DNA of 64,000 bases, from assembly GCA_964587755.1 (NCBI GenBank), contig CAZPMC010000002.1, forward strand, positions 62,001 to 126,000, written 5' to 3'. Origin of the DNA: CAZPMC01 sp964587755. GTDB taxonomy: Bacteria; Bacillota; Clostridia; Acetivibrionales; DTU013. Position numbers and translations under genes: made by a program. The notes under the pieces were generated by a model. The model was not told where the DNA came from. It made no database searches and saw only the letters and a list, made by a program, of their open reading frames with translations. Of this stretch, positions 1 through 7,490 are shown piece by piece (within the stretch, counting starts at the first letter, position 1; every line of letters begins with the position of its first letter).

Positions 1-859
1 TCCTGTCTTCATTTATCCATTTTTCATAATCCTCTTTGCTGACAGAACACATAACCTTGCCTCTATTCTTGGCAACATTATAAATTGCATACCTGAGCGA
101 ATCCTGTATGATAAAACGGCCTTTATCCCATGAGACTTTGGGCGGCAAATCATTATCTTTATTAAAATCACTATTTAATGAAAAATGCTTAAAATAATTC
201 CTTTCTACCTCCATCCAACGCTCCCAGTCATTGTTGATGCCATTTTTCAAGAAATAGCTTTTCAAAAAATCTGTGTTTTCCTTTCCTTCTAAAAAATTAT
301 AAAAGGGCAACAATGGTATTGCCTGATACACTGAAATCAGCTTGTTGTTTTCTTTATAAAATAACAGTTCGGCTGGGATGAAGACCTGATATGTCCCATT
401 CCCGGCATCTTTTATGTAATTTTTAATATATGATTTATCTTTCTCAATTTGCTCCTTGTTTTCAATTAATATGCCCTCTATTGCCCTGCCGGCTTCCAGA
501 CAATCATAAACCTGCTTCATGCTTTCATATGAGTCTTCACATGATGCATCTGTTTTATAAATCAGATTCCTATATCCCAGTTTGTTTAGGTAAGTGGCTA
601 CAAACCTATGCTCCTGATGATTTGTTATTGCCACAATAACAACCACTGACTCTTTTTGCTCCCTTGTGATGACATCATTGTCTGGTACTAAAATTGGGAT
701 ACCTAATGAATCTTTAAATTTATTTGCATCCTTATCTAAAAATGCAATAACCTTGTACCCCTGCCTTGATATAGCATTGTACAGCTGCCTCCCGATAAAG
801 CTCGCACCATAAATTATGAACTCTTTTTCCTTACTGATTTTAAAACTATTATTTTTCAT
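1..859 (-). CDS. Rossmann-type glycan-locus protein, C-terminus cut by window edge
   Basis: This frame stays open for 286 codons from an ATG at 857-859 to the left edge of the window, so the 3' end is missing. The first 50 residues form a nucleotide-binding-like fold with IIYGASFIGRQLY followed by a strand ending in FLDKDANK. This matches the N-terminal layout of the next gene upstream (IYGYGEAGRNLY, VVDKNANK). Similarity returns near the visible end, where SKEDYEKWINED here corresponds to TKQDYDKWLNSEW there. The two are therefore paralogues in tandem, overlapping by 11 bases and probably translationally coupled. The upstream paralogue has a methyltransferase-like C-terminal domain; whether this one does cannot be seen. 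Role is inferred only from position in a flagellin glycan locus. I do not recognise a named family. Confidence 0.8.
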   Translation of the reverse strand, partial: MKNNSFKISKEKEFIIYGASFIGRQLYNAISRQGYKVIAFLDKDANKFKDSLGIPILVPDNDVITREQKESVVVIVAITNHQEHRFVATYLNKLGYRNLIYKTDASCEDSYESMKQVYDCLEAGRAIEGILIENKEQIEKDKSYIKNYIKDAGNGTYQVFIPAELLFYKENNKLISVYQAIPLLPFYNFLEGKENTDFLKSYFLKNGINNDWERWMEVERNYFKHFSLNSDFNKDNDLPPKVSWDKGRFIIQDSLRYAIYNVAKNRGKVMCSVSKEDYEKWINEDR

Positions 860-2294
860 AGACCCCAACCTCAACTAATTTACCTTCAATAAATTCCATA
901 TTTAAGAAATGATATTTTTTAAATCCACTATTTTCAAGAATATACCTTTTTTCATATCCGGCTTCGTCAAATGACCGCCAAATAAAATACTTAGCTGATA
1001 ATCTATCTATTTTTTCAAGTAAAAGCTTAGCTTCTTTCCCGGTACTTAAATCCAAAAGCATATCATTTGCCAAGATAACAATATCATATTTTGTTCCTTC
1101 GTCCAGTTCAAGAAAATCCATATTTCTCATGTCAATATCAATTGTGTTGTGTAGTTTATTCAGCATAACGGCAAGCTTAAAAAGCAAATGTCTTTTTTCT
1201 ACTGAAACTATTTTCCTAACACCCATTCTTGAAAACACTTGCGAATAATATGACAGGTTTGAATTTAGATCTAATATGCGGTATCCCTCTACACTCTCCC
1301 TGCTAAAGAACTTGTACAAAGCACTGCTTGTAAGCCTGCCCCTGTTTTCGGTCACACTGTCAATATGAAAAAATCCGGGATTGATAATCGGCGTATATGT
1401 CTTTTCAATATTATGCTCCTCCATATATTTCTTACACTTTTGTGCCCATTCACTGTTTAACCACTTGTCATAATCCTGCTTTGTAATCTTAATCGGTATA
1501 GTGTAATTAAGCATGTTGGTAAGAAATACAGCTCTATGGTGTCCATCTGTCAAATTAAAATAACCCCTTGAATTCCATTTCGCAAATGAAGGAGAGCTTC
1601 TGAAAAACAAAATACCCTTTTGCCCATATTCCTTTAACATCATATCAAACAACTGGACTCTATCCTGTAAAAAGCTTTCAATGGTTCTTTCCGTTCCACA
1701 CGTAATATCACAATAGCGCAAAAAATCGTCAAAATTCTTAGTCTGCCCTTTTAGAACCAGTTCACAAACCGCATTATATTCATTTAATGCAGAAATATTT
1801 CTTTCTACTTTTGTAGCGCTAAAAATTATTGTATTTGGTACTTCTGTTACAATATACTCACCTGTTTGACAATAGTATAAGGACTTTGTATCTTCACATG
1901 CTAAATGGGTATATGGAAATTCATAATCATCAATGCCCTCTCCATATACAAGGCTGTTATATGCCTCAAAATGCTTTTTATACATTGAATTACTACTTCT
2001 GTTAAGATAAATGATTTTGTCGGCTCCCTTATCATAGAGAATTTTTGCTATCCTCTCCTGCTCAAGTATATTCTGGAATGTTAAAATAATTATGTGCTTC
2101 ATATGTTCTTCAGTTAATTCTTCAGGAGGGATTATGGCAACACCGGGATCTATATTTAATTTATTTGCATTCTTATCAACAACCCCTGTTACTTTATAGC
2201 CTTTCTTAATTAACTTGTTATATAGATTTCTTCCTGCTTCCCCATACCCATAAATAAGAATTAAAGCGTCTTTATTAAACTTAAATGTATTCAT
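849..2294 (-). CDS. Rossmann / DGHHR-element / methyltransferase fusion protein
   Basis: A 481-residue protein with three recognisable parts. Residues about 8-120 are a Rossmann-like domain (IYGYGEAGRNLY, then VVDKNANK), of the kind seen in sugar-nucleotide and CoA_binding-like proteins. Near residue 235 the segment LTDGHHRAVFL resembles the DGHHR element of ParB/sulfiredoxin-like domains. The last 150 residues look like a class I SAM-dependent methyltransferase: ILDLNSNLSYYSQVF would be a degenerate motif I, followed by VSVEK and a YDIVILAND strand. I chose the ATG at 2294 because GGAG lies nine bases before it; the longer frame starts with TTG at 2315 inside the same ribosome binding site. 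It overlaps pseB by 14 bases and the downstream paralogue by 11. Sugar or glycan methylation is a reasonable inference, not shown. Confidence 0.75.
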   Translation of the reverse strand: MNTFKFNKDALILIYGYGEAGRNLYNKLIKKGYKVTGVVDKNANKLNIDPGVAIIPPEELTEEHMKHIIILTFQNILEQERIAKILYDKGADKIIYLNRSSNSMYKKHFEAYNSLVYGEGIDDYEFPYTHLACEDTKSLYYCQTGEYIVTEVPNTIIFSATKVERNISALNEYNAVCELVLKGQTKNFDDFLRYCDITCGTERTIESFLQDRVQLFDMMLKEYGQKGILFFRSSPSFAKWNSRGYFNLTDGHHRAVFLTNMLNYTIPIKITKQDYDKWLNSEWAQKCKKYMEEHNIEKTYTPIINPGFFHIDSVTENRGRLTSSALYKFFSRESVEGYRILDLNSNLSYYSQVFSRMGVRKIVSVEKRHLLFKLAVMLNKLHNTIDIDMRNMDFLELDEGTKYDIVILANDMLLDLSTGKEAKLLLEKIDRLSAKYFIWRSFDEAGYEKRYILENSGFKKYHFLNMEFIEGKLVEVGVYEK

Positions 2295-3309
2295 TAGGGC
2301 GTTCTCCGCAATCAAAATACAAATTTTCTAGCTCCTTTCTCAACCCATCAACATCTAACCATTCCTTATTTGTTTCCGAATTGTACTCAAACCCCTCGTT
2401 CACCAATACCCCATTTCCAATCCGGCTGGGCTCAAGCTTCCACCAGTCAAAATGGGGATATATGATATAATGCTTTTCATATTCATAAGTTAATCTGGAG
2501 TCATCTCCCGTAATCATTACTTCATGCAGCTTTTCACCTTCTCTGATTCCTATTGTCAGAATCTTGGCACCCGGTAACATAGCCTCAGCCAAATCTGTTA
2601 TCCTAAATGAAGGTATCTTTGAAATGTAAGTCTCGCCTCCGTTAGATTCCTCCAGAGCTTTTAAGACCAATTCAACACCGTTTTCAAGTGTAATCCAAAA
2701 ACGCGTCATCCGAGTGTCGGTAATTGGCAGTTCCTTTTCTCCTCTTTCAATAATTTTTCTGAATATTGGTATGATAGAGCCACGGCTGCCGGCAACATTG
2801 CCATATCTTACAACTGAGAATCTCGTATTGCTGATTTTACTGTACGCATTAGCAGAAATAAACAGCTTGTCCGATACCAGCTTCGTTCCTCCATACAGAT
2901 TTATCGGGTTTACAGCTTTGTCGGTAGATAGTGCCACTACCTTCTTTACACCCCTGTCGATGGCGGCATCTATTACATTTTGGGCTCCATTAATATTTGT
3001 CTTGATGGCTTCAAACGGATTGTATTCGCATGTAGGCACCTGCTTCATAGCAGCAGCATGAATAACATAATCAACCTGGTCAAAGGCTCTGTACAATCTG
3101 TCTTTATCCCTTACATCACCTATAAAAAATCTTACATTTGACAGATCATATTTTTTTTCATATTCTGCCTTCATAACACTTTGCTTATATTCATCTCTTG
3201 AATAAATTATAATTCTATGAGGCTTATATCTATCAAGAATCATCTCCAGAAATTTTCTGCCAAAGCTTCCTGTACCTCCAGTTATTAGTATTGTCTTTCC
3301 GTTTAGCAT
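2281..3309 (-). CDS. pseB: UDP-N-acetylglucosamine 4,6-dehydratase (inverting), PseB-like
   Basis: An extended short-chain dehydrogenase of 342 residues, a usual length for PseB. The family enzyme converts UDP-GlcNAc to UDP-2-acetamido-2,6-dideoxy-L-arabino-hexos-4-ulose, the first step to pseudaminic acid, with bound NADP. Visible signatures are the nucleotide motif TGGTGSFGRKF at the N-terminus, HAAAMKQVP, the LSTDKAVNP segment carrying the catalytic Thr-Asp-Lys, and YGGTK supplying Tyr and Lys. RYGNVAGSRGS and FWITLENGV are also typical of this group rather than of dTDP-glucose dehydratases. The start at 3309 has AAGGAGGT seven bases upstream. None of the later pseudaminic acid genes (pseC, H, G, I, F) is in the window; they could lie beyond the left edge, or the keto sugar could feed another pathway. 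Confidence 0.88.
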   Translation of the reverse strand: MLNGKTILITGGTGSFGRKFLEMILDRYKPHRIIIYSRDEYKQSVMKAEYEKKYDLSNVRFFIGDVRDKDRLYRAFDQVDYVIHAAAMKQVPTCEYNPFEAIKTNINGAQNVIDAAIDRGVKKVVALSTDKAVNPINLYGGTKLVSDKLFISANAYSKISNTRFSVVRYGNVAGSRGSIIPIFRKIIERGEKELPITDTRMTRFWITLENGVELVLKALEESNGGETYISKIPSFRITDLAEAMLPGAKILTIGIREGEKLHEVMITGDDSRLTYEYEKHYIIYPHFDWWKLEPSRIGNGVLVNEGFEYNSETNKEWLDVDGLRKELENLYFDCGERPNEYI

Positions 3310-3343
3310 TTGCCTGACCTCCTTTTTGTGTTGAGTTTACAGG

Positions 3344-4234
3344 TCATTGATATAATAATGAATACATATCTATCCCTTTTTCGTTATTTTGATACCAAAT
3401 ATATAAGTCGCGTATTGCATCTTCTATAGGTGTAAAAGAAAAAGTTTTCATTTCGTTTAAAAGCCTTTGATTACTTGCTGTATATTCGTTTGCTAAACCT
3501 TCCCTGCAGACATAAATGGGTAGCTCCTTACCGCTGACTTTCTTTATGATATTTGCTAGCGAAATAAGATCTATCCTTCTTCCTGATGTCACATTATAAT
3601 CCTTATACTTAACATCATTGCAAATAAACCATTCTACTATTCTACAAAAATCATCAATATAGAGATAATCAAAGTATACATTCTGTCTGATCGTAATGGG
3701 CAGATCCTTCACTGCCTTACAGCATGCCCCTGAGATAAAAGCCTTTTTCCAGTTCTCATACCTTCCGAACAAGCCAAATATCCGCAGATTATATATGTTT
3801 TTGCTATGTTGTATAGATTTATTTATTATGTATTTATAAAGGCCATAATCAGTCGCGGGTATTCCGTTTCCGGCGTCTTCCTCACTGATGCTGCAAATTC
3901 CATTGCGTTTATCAAATTCAGCACCTGAACCGAAATACAACATTTTTCCGAATAGGCTCTGATATCTCTCAAAATTGAAAAACATTCGCAGGTTTTTATC
4001 CAATTCCTTTGATGGATCTTTTGTAGCATCTGCTCTTGGATTGTACACACCAGCATGTATTATTACATCATAATACTGTTTTTCAAGCATCTCTTTCACA
4101 GCTTGTTCATCTGATACATCTAATTTGCCGCTTGCCGGTGCAAATATCTCATATGAATCCTCTTTCTTCTCCAAAAACTCCTTAAGATTGCGTCCTATAA
4201 ACCCTGACCCGCCAATCAGCAAAATTTTCCTCAT
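3344..4234 (-). CDS. NAD-dependent epimerase/reductase, candidate CDP-4-keto-3,6-dideoxyhexose reductase
   Basis: A 296-residue extended SDR protein starting with ILLIGGSGFIGRNL and carrying a YGLYKYIINK segment that supplies the Tyr-X3-Lys pair. It follows rfbG-rfbH-rfbF in the same transcription unit. In Salmonella and Yersinia the equivalent position is held by a reductase of about 280-300 residues (abequose or paratose synthase type) that completes CDP-3,6-dideoxyhexose. That role is my inference from context and length; sequence alone does not distinguish it from other SDR sugar reductases or from a CDP-6-deoxy-4-ketohexose reductase. The ATG at 4234 is preceded by GGTGAG at four bases. 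A start at 4246 is possible, but its only purine-rich stretch nearly touches the codon. Confidence 0.65.
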   Translation of the reverse strand: MRKILLIGGSGFIGRNLKEFLEKKEDSYEIFAPASGKLDVSDEQAVKEMLEKQYYDVIIHAGVYNPRADATKDPSKELDKNLRMFFNFERYQSLFGKMLYFGSGAEFDKRNGICSISEEDAGNGIPATDYGLYKYIINKSIQHSKNIYNLRIFGLFGRYENWKKAFISGACCKAVKDLPITIRQNVYFDYLYIDDFCRIVEWFICNDVKYKDYNVTSGRRIDLISLANIIKKVSGKELPIYVCREGLANEYTASNQRLLNEMKTFSFTPIEDAIRDLYIWYQNNEKGIDMYSLLYQ

Positions 4235-4239
4235 AATTC

Positions 4240-5013
4240 TCACCATACCTTCCAGGGTGCCTGGTTAGAATGCCACAGATTTTCCAGTATGTTTTTGTCC
4301 CGGATTGTATCCATTGGACGCCAGAAACCATAATGCTTGTATGACATCAATTGCTTTTCGGCCGCTAGATTCTCAAGAGGCTCCTTCTCCCATATGGTTT
4401 CATCCCCGGAAATGTAATCAAATATCTTCGGTTCCAGCACAAAAAAACCCCCATTAATCCAACTGCCGTCACCAACCGGTTTTTCAACAAAGGATGCCAC
4501 TTCATCCTTTTCGTTAATATTAGCCAAGCCAAAACGTGCCGGTGGCCGTACCGCTGTAAGAGTTGCTAACCGCCTGTTTTTCTGATGAAATTCTATCAGT
4601 GCATTGATATCAATATTGCCTACACCATCCCCATATGTCAGCATAAAGGTTTCATTCCCGATATACTCCTGTATACGCTTAACCCTTCCGCCTGTCATGG
4701 TGTGAAGTCCAGTATCCACAAGTGTGACTTTCCATGGTTCCGCTATGTTGTTGTGAACCGTCATGCTATTCCCGCATGCAAAATCGAATGTAACATCACA
4801 GTTGTTCAGATAATAATTTGCAAACCACTGCTTTATTACATTCTGCTTATAACCACAACAGATTATAAATTCATTGAAGCCATAAAAAGTGTATATTTTC
4901 ATTATGTGCCACAGAACCGGCTTGTCTCCGATTTCTACCATAGGCTTAGGTATTAAGTGACTTTCCTCAGAAATCCGTGTTCCGAACCCGCCTGCCAATA
5001 TAACTACCTTCAT
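4240..5013 (-). CDS. rfbF: glucose-1-phosphate cytidylyltransferase
   Basis: Makes CDP-glucose from CTP and glucose 1-phosphate, the entry step of the CDP-6-deoxy and 3,6-dideoxyhexose pathways. From the ATG at 5013 the protein is 257 residues, the same as the Salmonella enzyme, and begins VVILAGGFGTRISEES, the nucleotidyltransferase signature with the catalytic Arg. IPKPMVEIGDKPVLWHIM and LTYGDGVGNID (metal-binding Asp) follow, and the C-terminal FWRPMDTIRDK is typical of the family. GGGAG lies about seven bases before this start; the longer open frame to 5040 adds nine residues with no family support. It sits between rfbH (53 bases upstream) and the SDR reductase gene. The full RfbF-RfbG-RfbH set makes the assignment firm. 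Confidence 0.95.
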   Translation of the reverse strand: MKVVILAGGFGTRISEESHLIPKPMVEIGDKPVLWHIMKIYTFYGFNEFIICCGYKQNVIKQWFANYYLNNCDVTFDFACGNSMTVHNNIAEPWKVTLVDTGLHTMTGGRVKRIQEYIGNETFMLTYGDGVGNIDINALIEFHQKNRRLATLTAVRPPARFGLANINEKDEVASFVEKPVGDGSWINGGFFVLEPKIFDYISGDETIWEKEPLENLAAEKQLMSYKHYGFWRPMDTIRDKNILENLWHSNQAPWKVW

Positions 5014-5065
5014 GCTTATCTCCCTCTCAAAGTTATTCACTAATAACAGGGGCTTTAAAAAATGT

Positions 5066-6406
5066 CTAGCTTCTATGAATAGATTCCCTTATAGCCTGAG
5101 CTATATAATCAATCATTTCATCTGACATTCCGGGGTAAATACCAACCCAGAAACTATTCGACATAATAATATCAGTTTCCTCCAATCCCCCCACAATTCT
5201 GTACCCCTCCTGCTTTTTTCTCATTTCATCAAAGCAAGGATGTCTTGTAAGATTCCCTGCGAAAAGCATTCTAGTCTGAACACCTTTGGACTCAATATGC
5301 TGTACCACCTTATTTCTGTTTATCCCGTCCCTTAATGTAATTAAAAACCCGAACCACGATGGCTTGGAATCCGGACACGCTTCAGGCAATATCAGCCGGT
5401 CTTCCTCATCTGAAAGGGCAGTCTTTAATCTGTCGAAGTTGTGTCTTCTTTTTTCGACAAATGAATGAATTTTCTTTAGCTGGGCACAGCCAATGGCTGC
5501 CTGCATGTCGGTTGCTTTGAGATTATAACCGAAATGGGAATATACATATTTATGGTCATAGCCAAGGGGCAGTTCACCGTACTGTCTGTCAAAACGATGC
5601 CCACAGAGGTTGTCGCTGCCGGACGGGCAGACACAATCACGGCCCCAATCACGGAAGGAACGGATTACCTTATTAAGTAAAGGGTTATCCGTATAAACTG
5701 CTCCGCCTTCTCCCATTGTCATATGGTGCGCAGGATAAAAGCTGCTTGTACCTATATCCCCAAATGTTCCTGTCATTTTGGTCACACCGTTCATTGTGTA
5801 CAGTGAACCCAGCGCATCACAGTTATCCTCTATCAACCACAGGCTGTGTTTATTGCAGAATTCTTTCACCCCGCTTATGTCAAATGGATTTCCCATGGTG
5901 TGTGCAATCATTACAGCCTTTGTCTTATCCGAGCACGCTTCCGCAAGCTTTGATACGTCGATATTGTACTGTGGGATAGTCACATCGACAAAAACCGGAA
6001 CAGCACCAAATTGAATAATTGGTGTTACAGTAGTAGGGAAGCCTGCAGCAACTGTTATGACCTCATCCCCATGTTTGATCGCTCTATCTGCCAGCAGCGG
6101 GGAAGTAAGCGCACTAAACGCAATTAAGTTAGCAGAGGAACCTGAGTTGACAAGTGTGCAGTACTTAATGCCAAGATACTTAGCAAATTCCTTTTCAAAT
6201 TGTTCCGTATATCTTCCGCAGGTTAGCCAAAATTCTAGTGAACTATCTACCAAATTAACTACTTCTTCATGATCGTAGACTCTTTTCGCATACGGAATTT
6301 TATCGCCATCTTGATATGACATCCTTATATGGAATGCCTTACAATATTCTTCAACCAACTTGAGTATTTCTTCTCTTGCTTGGGATTCGTTTTTATTTTC
6401 AAACAT
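5066..6406 (-). CDS. rfbH: CDP-6-deoxy-L-threo-D-glycero-4-hexulose-3-dehydratase (E1)
   Basis: A PMP- and [2Fe-2S]-dependent enzyme of 446 residues that removes the C3 hydroxyl of CDP-4-keto-6-deoxyglucose. Two marks separate it from ordinary sugar aminotransferases. The usual pyridoxal lysine is replaced by histidine in FYPAHHMTMGEGG. The cysteine pattern for the cluster is present: Cys in IEDNCDALGS, then the spacing C-X-C-X7-C in DCVCPSGSDNLCGH. The start has GGAGG seven bases upstream, and rfbG's stop codon abuts the start codon exactly, implying coupling. The known enzyme needs a reductase partner (E3, RfbI/AscD type) to supply electrons; no such gene is in this window, so it must be elsewhere or be served by a general ferredoxin system. 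Confidence 0.95.
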   Translation of the reverse strand: MFENKNESQAREEILKLVEEYCKAFHIRMSYQDGDKIPYAKRVYDHEEVVNLVDSSLEFWLTCGRYTEQFEKEFAKYLGIKYCTLVNSGSSANLIAFSALTSPLLADRAIKHGDEVITVAAGFPTTVTPIIQFGAVPVFVDVTIPQYNIDVSKLAEACSDKTKAVMIAHTMGNPFDISGVKEFCNKHSLWLIEDNCDALGSLYTMNGVTKMTGTFGDIGTSSFYPAHHMTMGEGGAVYTDNPLLNKVIRSFRDWGRDCVCPSGSDNLCGHRFDRQYGELPLGYDHKYVYSHFGYNLKATDMQAAIGCAQLKKIHSFVEKRRHNFDRLKTALSDEEDRLILPEACPDSKPSWFGFLITLRDGINRNKVVQHIESKGVQTRMLFAGNLTRHPCFDEMRKKQEGYRIVGGLEETDIIMSNSFWVGIYPGMSDEMIDYIAQAIRESIHRS

Positions 6407-7471
6407 TTAGCTGCCTCCACTGTTGATAAACTCATTAATCTGTTTATCCATACAGACTCTTACATCTTCACCTCTCATCCAGCACTTAGACCACTCAACG
6501 GTTTTCTCAACCGCTGTTCTCAGGTTCCAATGGGGCTTCCAATTGAATCTCCCTTTTAGCTTGGAGCAGTCCAGCTTTAAAAATTTAGCTTCGTGAGGGC
6601 CGTCAACAATCTGGCTAACCCACCTTATTCCTTCTCCCCATTTTTCTGTGAATAAATCCACAAGGTCACCTGTCTTATAGCAGTCCCATTCATCAGGACC
6701 TATATTGTAGCTTCCTGCATAGCCTGGATCCATATATTGCTTTGCTGCGATCATAAGATATGCATAAAGCGGGTCAAGCACATGCTGATAGGGACGTACA
6801 GAGTATGGATTCCTGACAGGAATATCTCTTTTTTCAATAGCTGCCCTAACACAATCAGGGATAATCCGGTCCTTAGCAAAATCACCGCCGCCAATAACAT
6901 TACCGGCTCTTGCAGTTGAAACAGCCACATGGTTATCAGCTAAAAAAGAGCTCTTATAACAATGAGTAACAAGCTCTGAGCAAGACTTGCTGTTTGAATA
7001 CGGATCGGCACCGGATATGATATCAGTTTCCCTATAGCCCCATTCCCATTCTTTATTTTCATATACCTTATCGGTTGTAACATTCAGAAATGACTTAACA
7101 GTGTTTGATAGGCGTATACACTCAAGAATATTCACTGTTCCTAAGACATTAGTTTCATATGTAAATCGTGGGTTTTTATAGCCTTCACGAACGATTGGCT
7201 GTGCTGCAAGGTGAAAAACTATTTCAGGTCTGGCTTTGTTAAAGGCATTCTCAAGGGAATTAAAATCTCTAATATCTCCTATAACTGATACAACATCCTC
7301 TTTTATGCTTGCAATCTCAAACAATGACGGATTTGTAGGTGGTTCAAGTGAATACCCTGTAACGTGCGCACCTAAATTGACAAGCATTTTGCAAAGCCAT
7401 GATCCCTTGAAGCCGGTATGCCCTGTCACAAAGATTCTTTTGTTCTTATAAAATCTTAAGCAATCCGTCAC
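6407..7471 (-). CDS. rfbG: CDP-glucose 4,6-dehydratase
   Basis: Converts CDP-glucose to CDP-4-keto-6-deoxyglucose. The 354-residue extended SDR protein has IFVTGHTGFKGSWL, the family's nucleotide motif with its distinctive GHTGFKGSWL form. Also visible are FHLAAQPIVREGY, NVTTDKVYENKEW with the catalytic Thr-Asp-Lys, YSNSKSCSELV with Tyr and Lys, and ARAGNVIGGGDFA. All are characteristic of RfbG rather than dTDP-glucose RmlB. The start appears to be GTG at 7471, with AGGGGGT about eleven bases before it. It is the first gene of the rfbG-rfbH-rfbF run and lies 19 bases downstream of the giant glycosyltransferase gene in the same direction. Confidence 0.95.
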   Translation of the reverse strand: MTDCLRFYKNKRIFVTGHTGFKGSWLCKMLVNLGAHVTGYSLEPPTNPSLFEIASIKEDVVSVIGDIRDFNSLENAFNKARPEIVFHLAAQPIVREGYKNPRFTYETNVLGTVNILECIRLSNTVKSFLNVTTDKVYENKEWEWGYRETDIISGADPYSNSKSCSELVTHCYKSSFLADNHVAVSTARAGNVIGGGDFAKDRIIPDCVRAAIEKRDIPVRNPYSVRPYQHVLDPLYAYLMIAAKQYMDPGYAGSYNIGPDEWDCYKTGDLVDLFTEKWGEGIRWVSQIVDGPHEAKFLKLDCSKLKGRFNWKPHWNLRTAVEKTVEWSKCWMRGEDVRVCMDKQINEFINSGGS

Positions 7472-7490
7472 AATAAACTCTACCCCCTGT

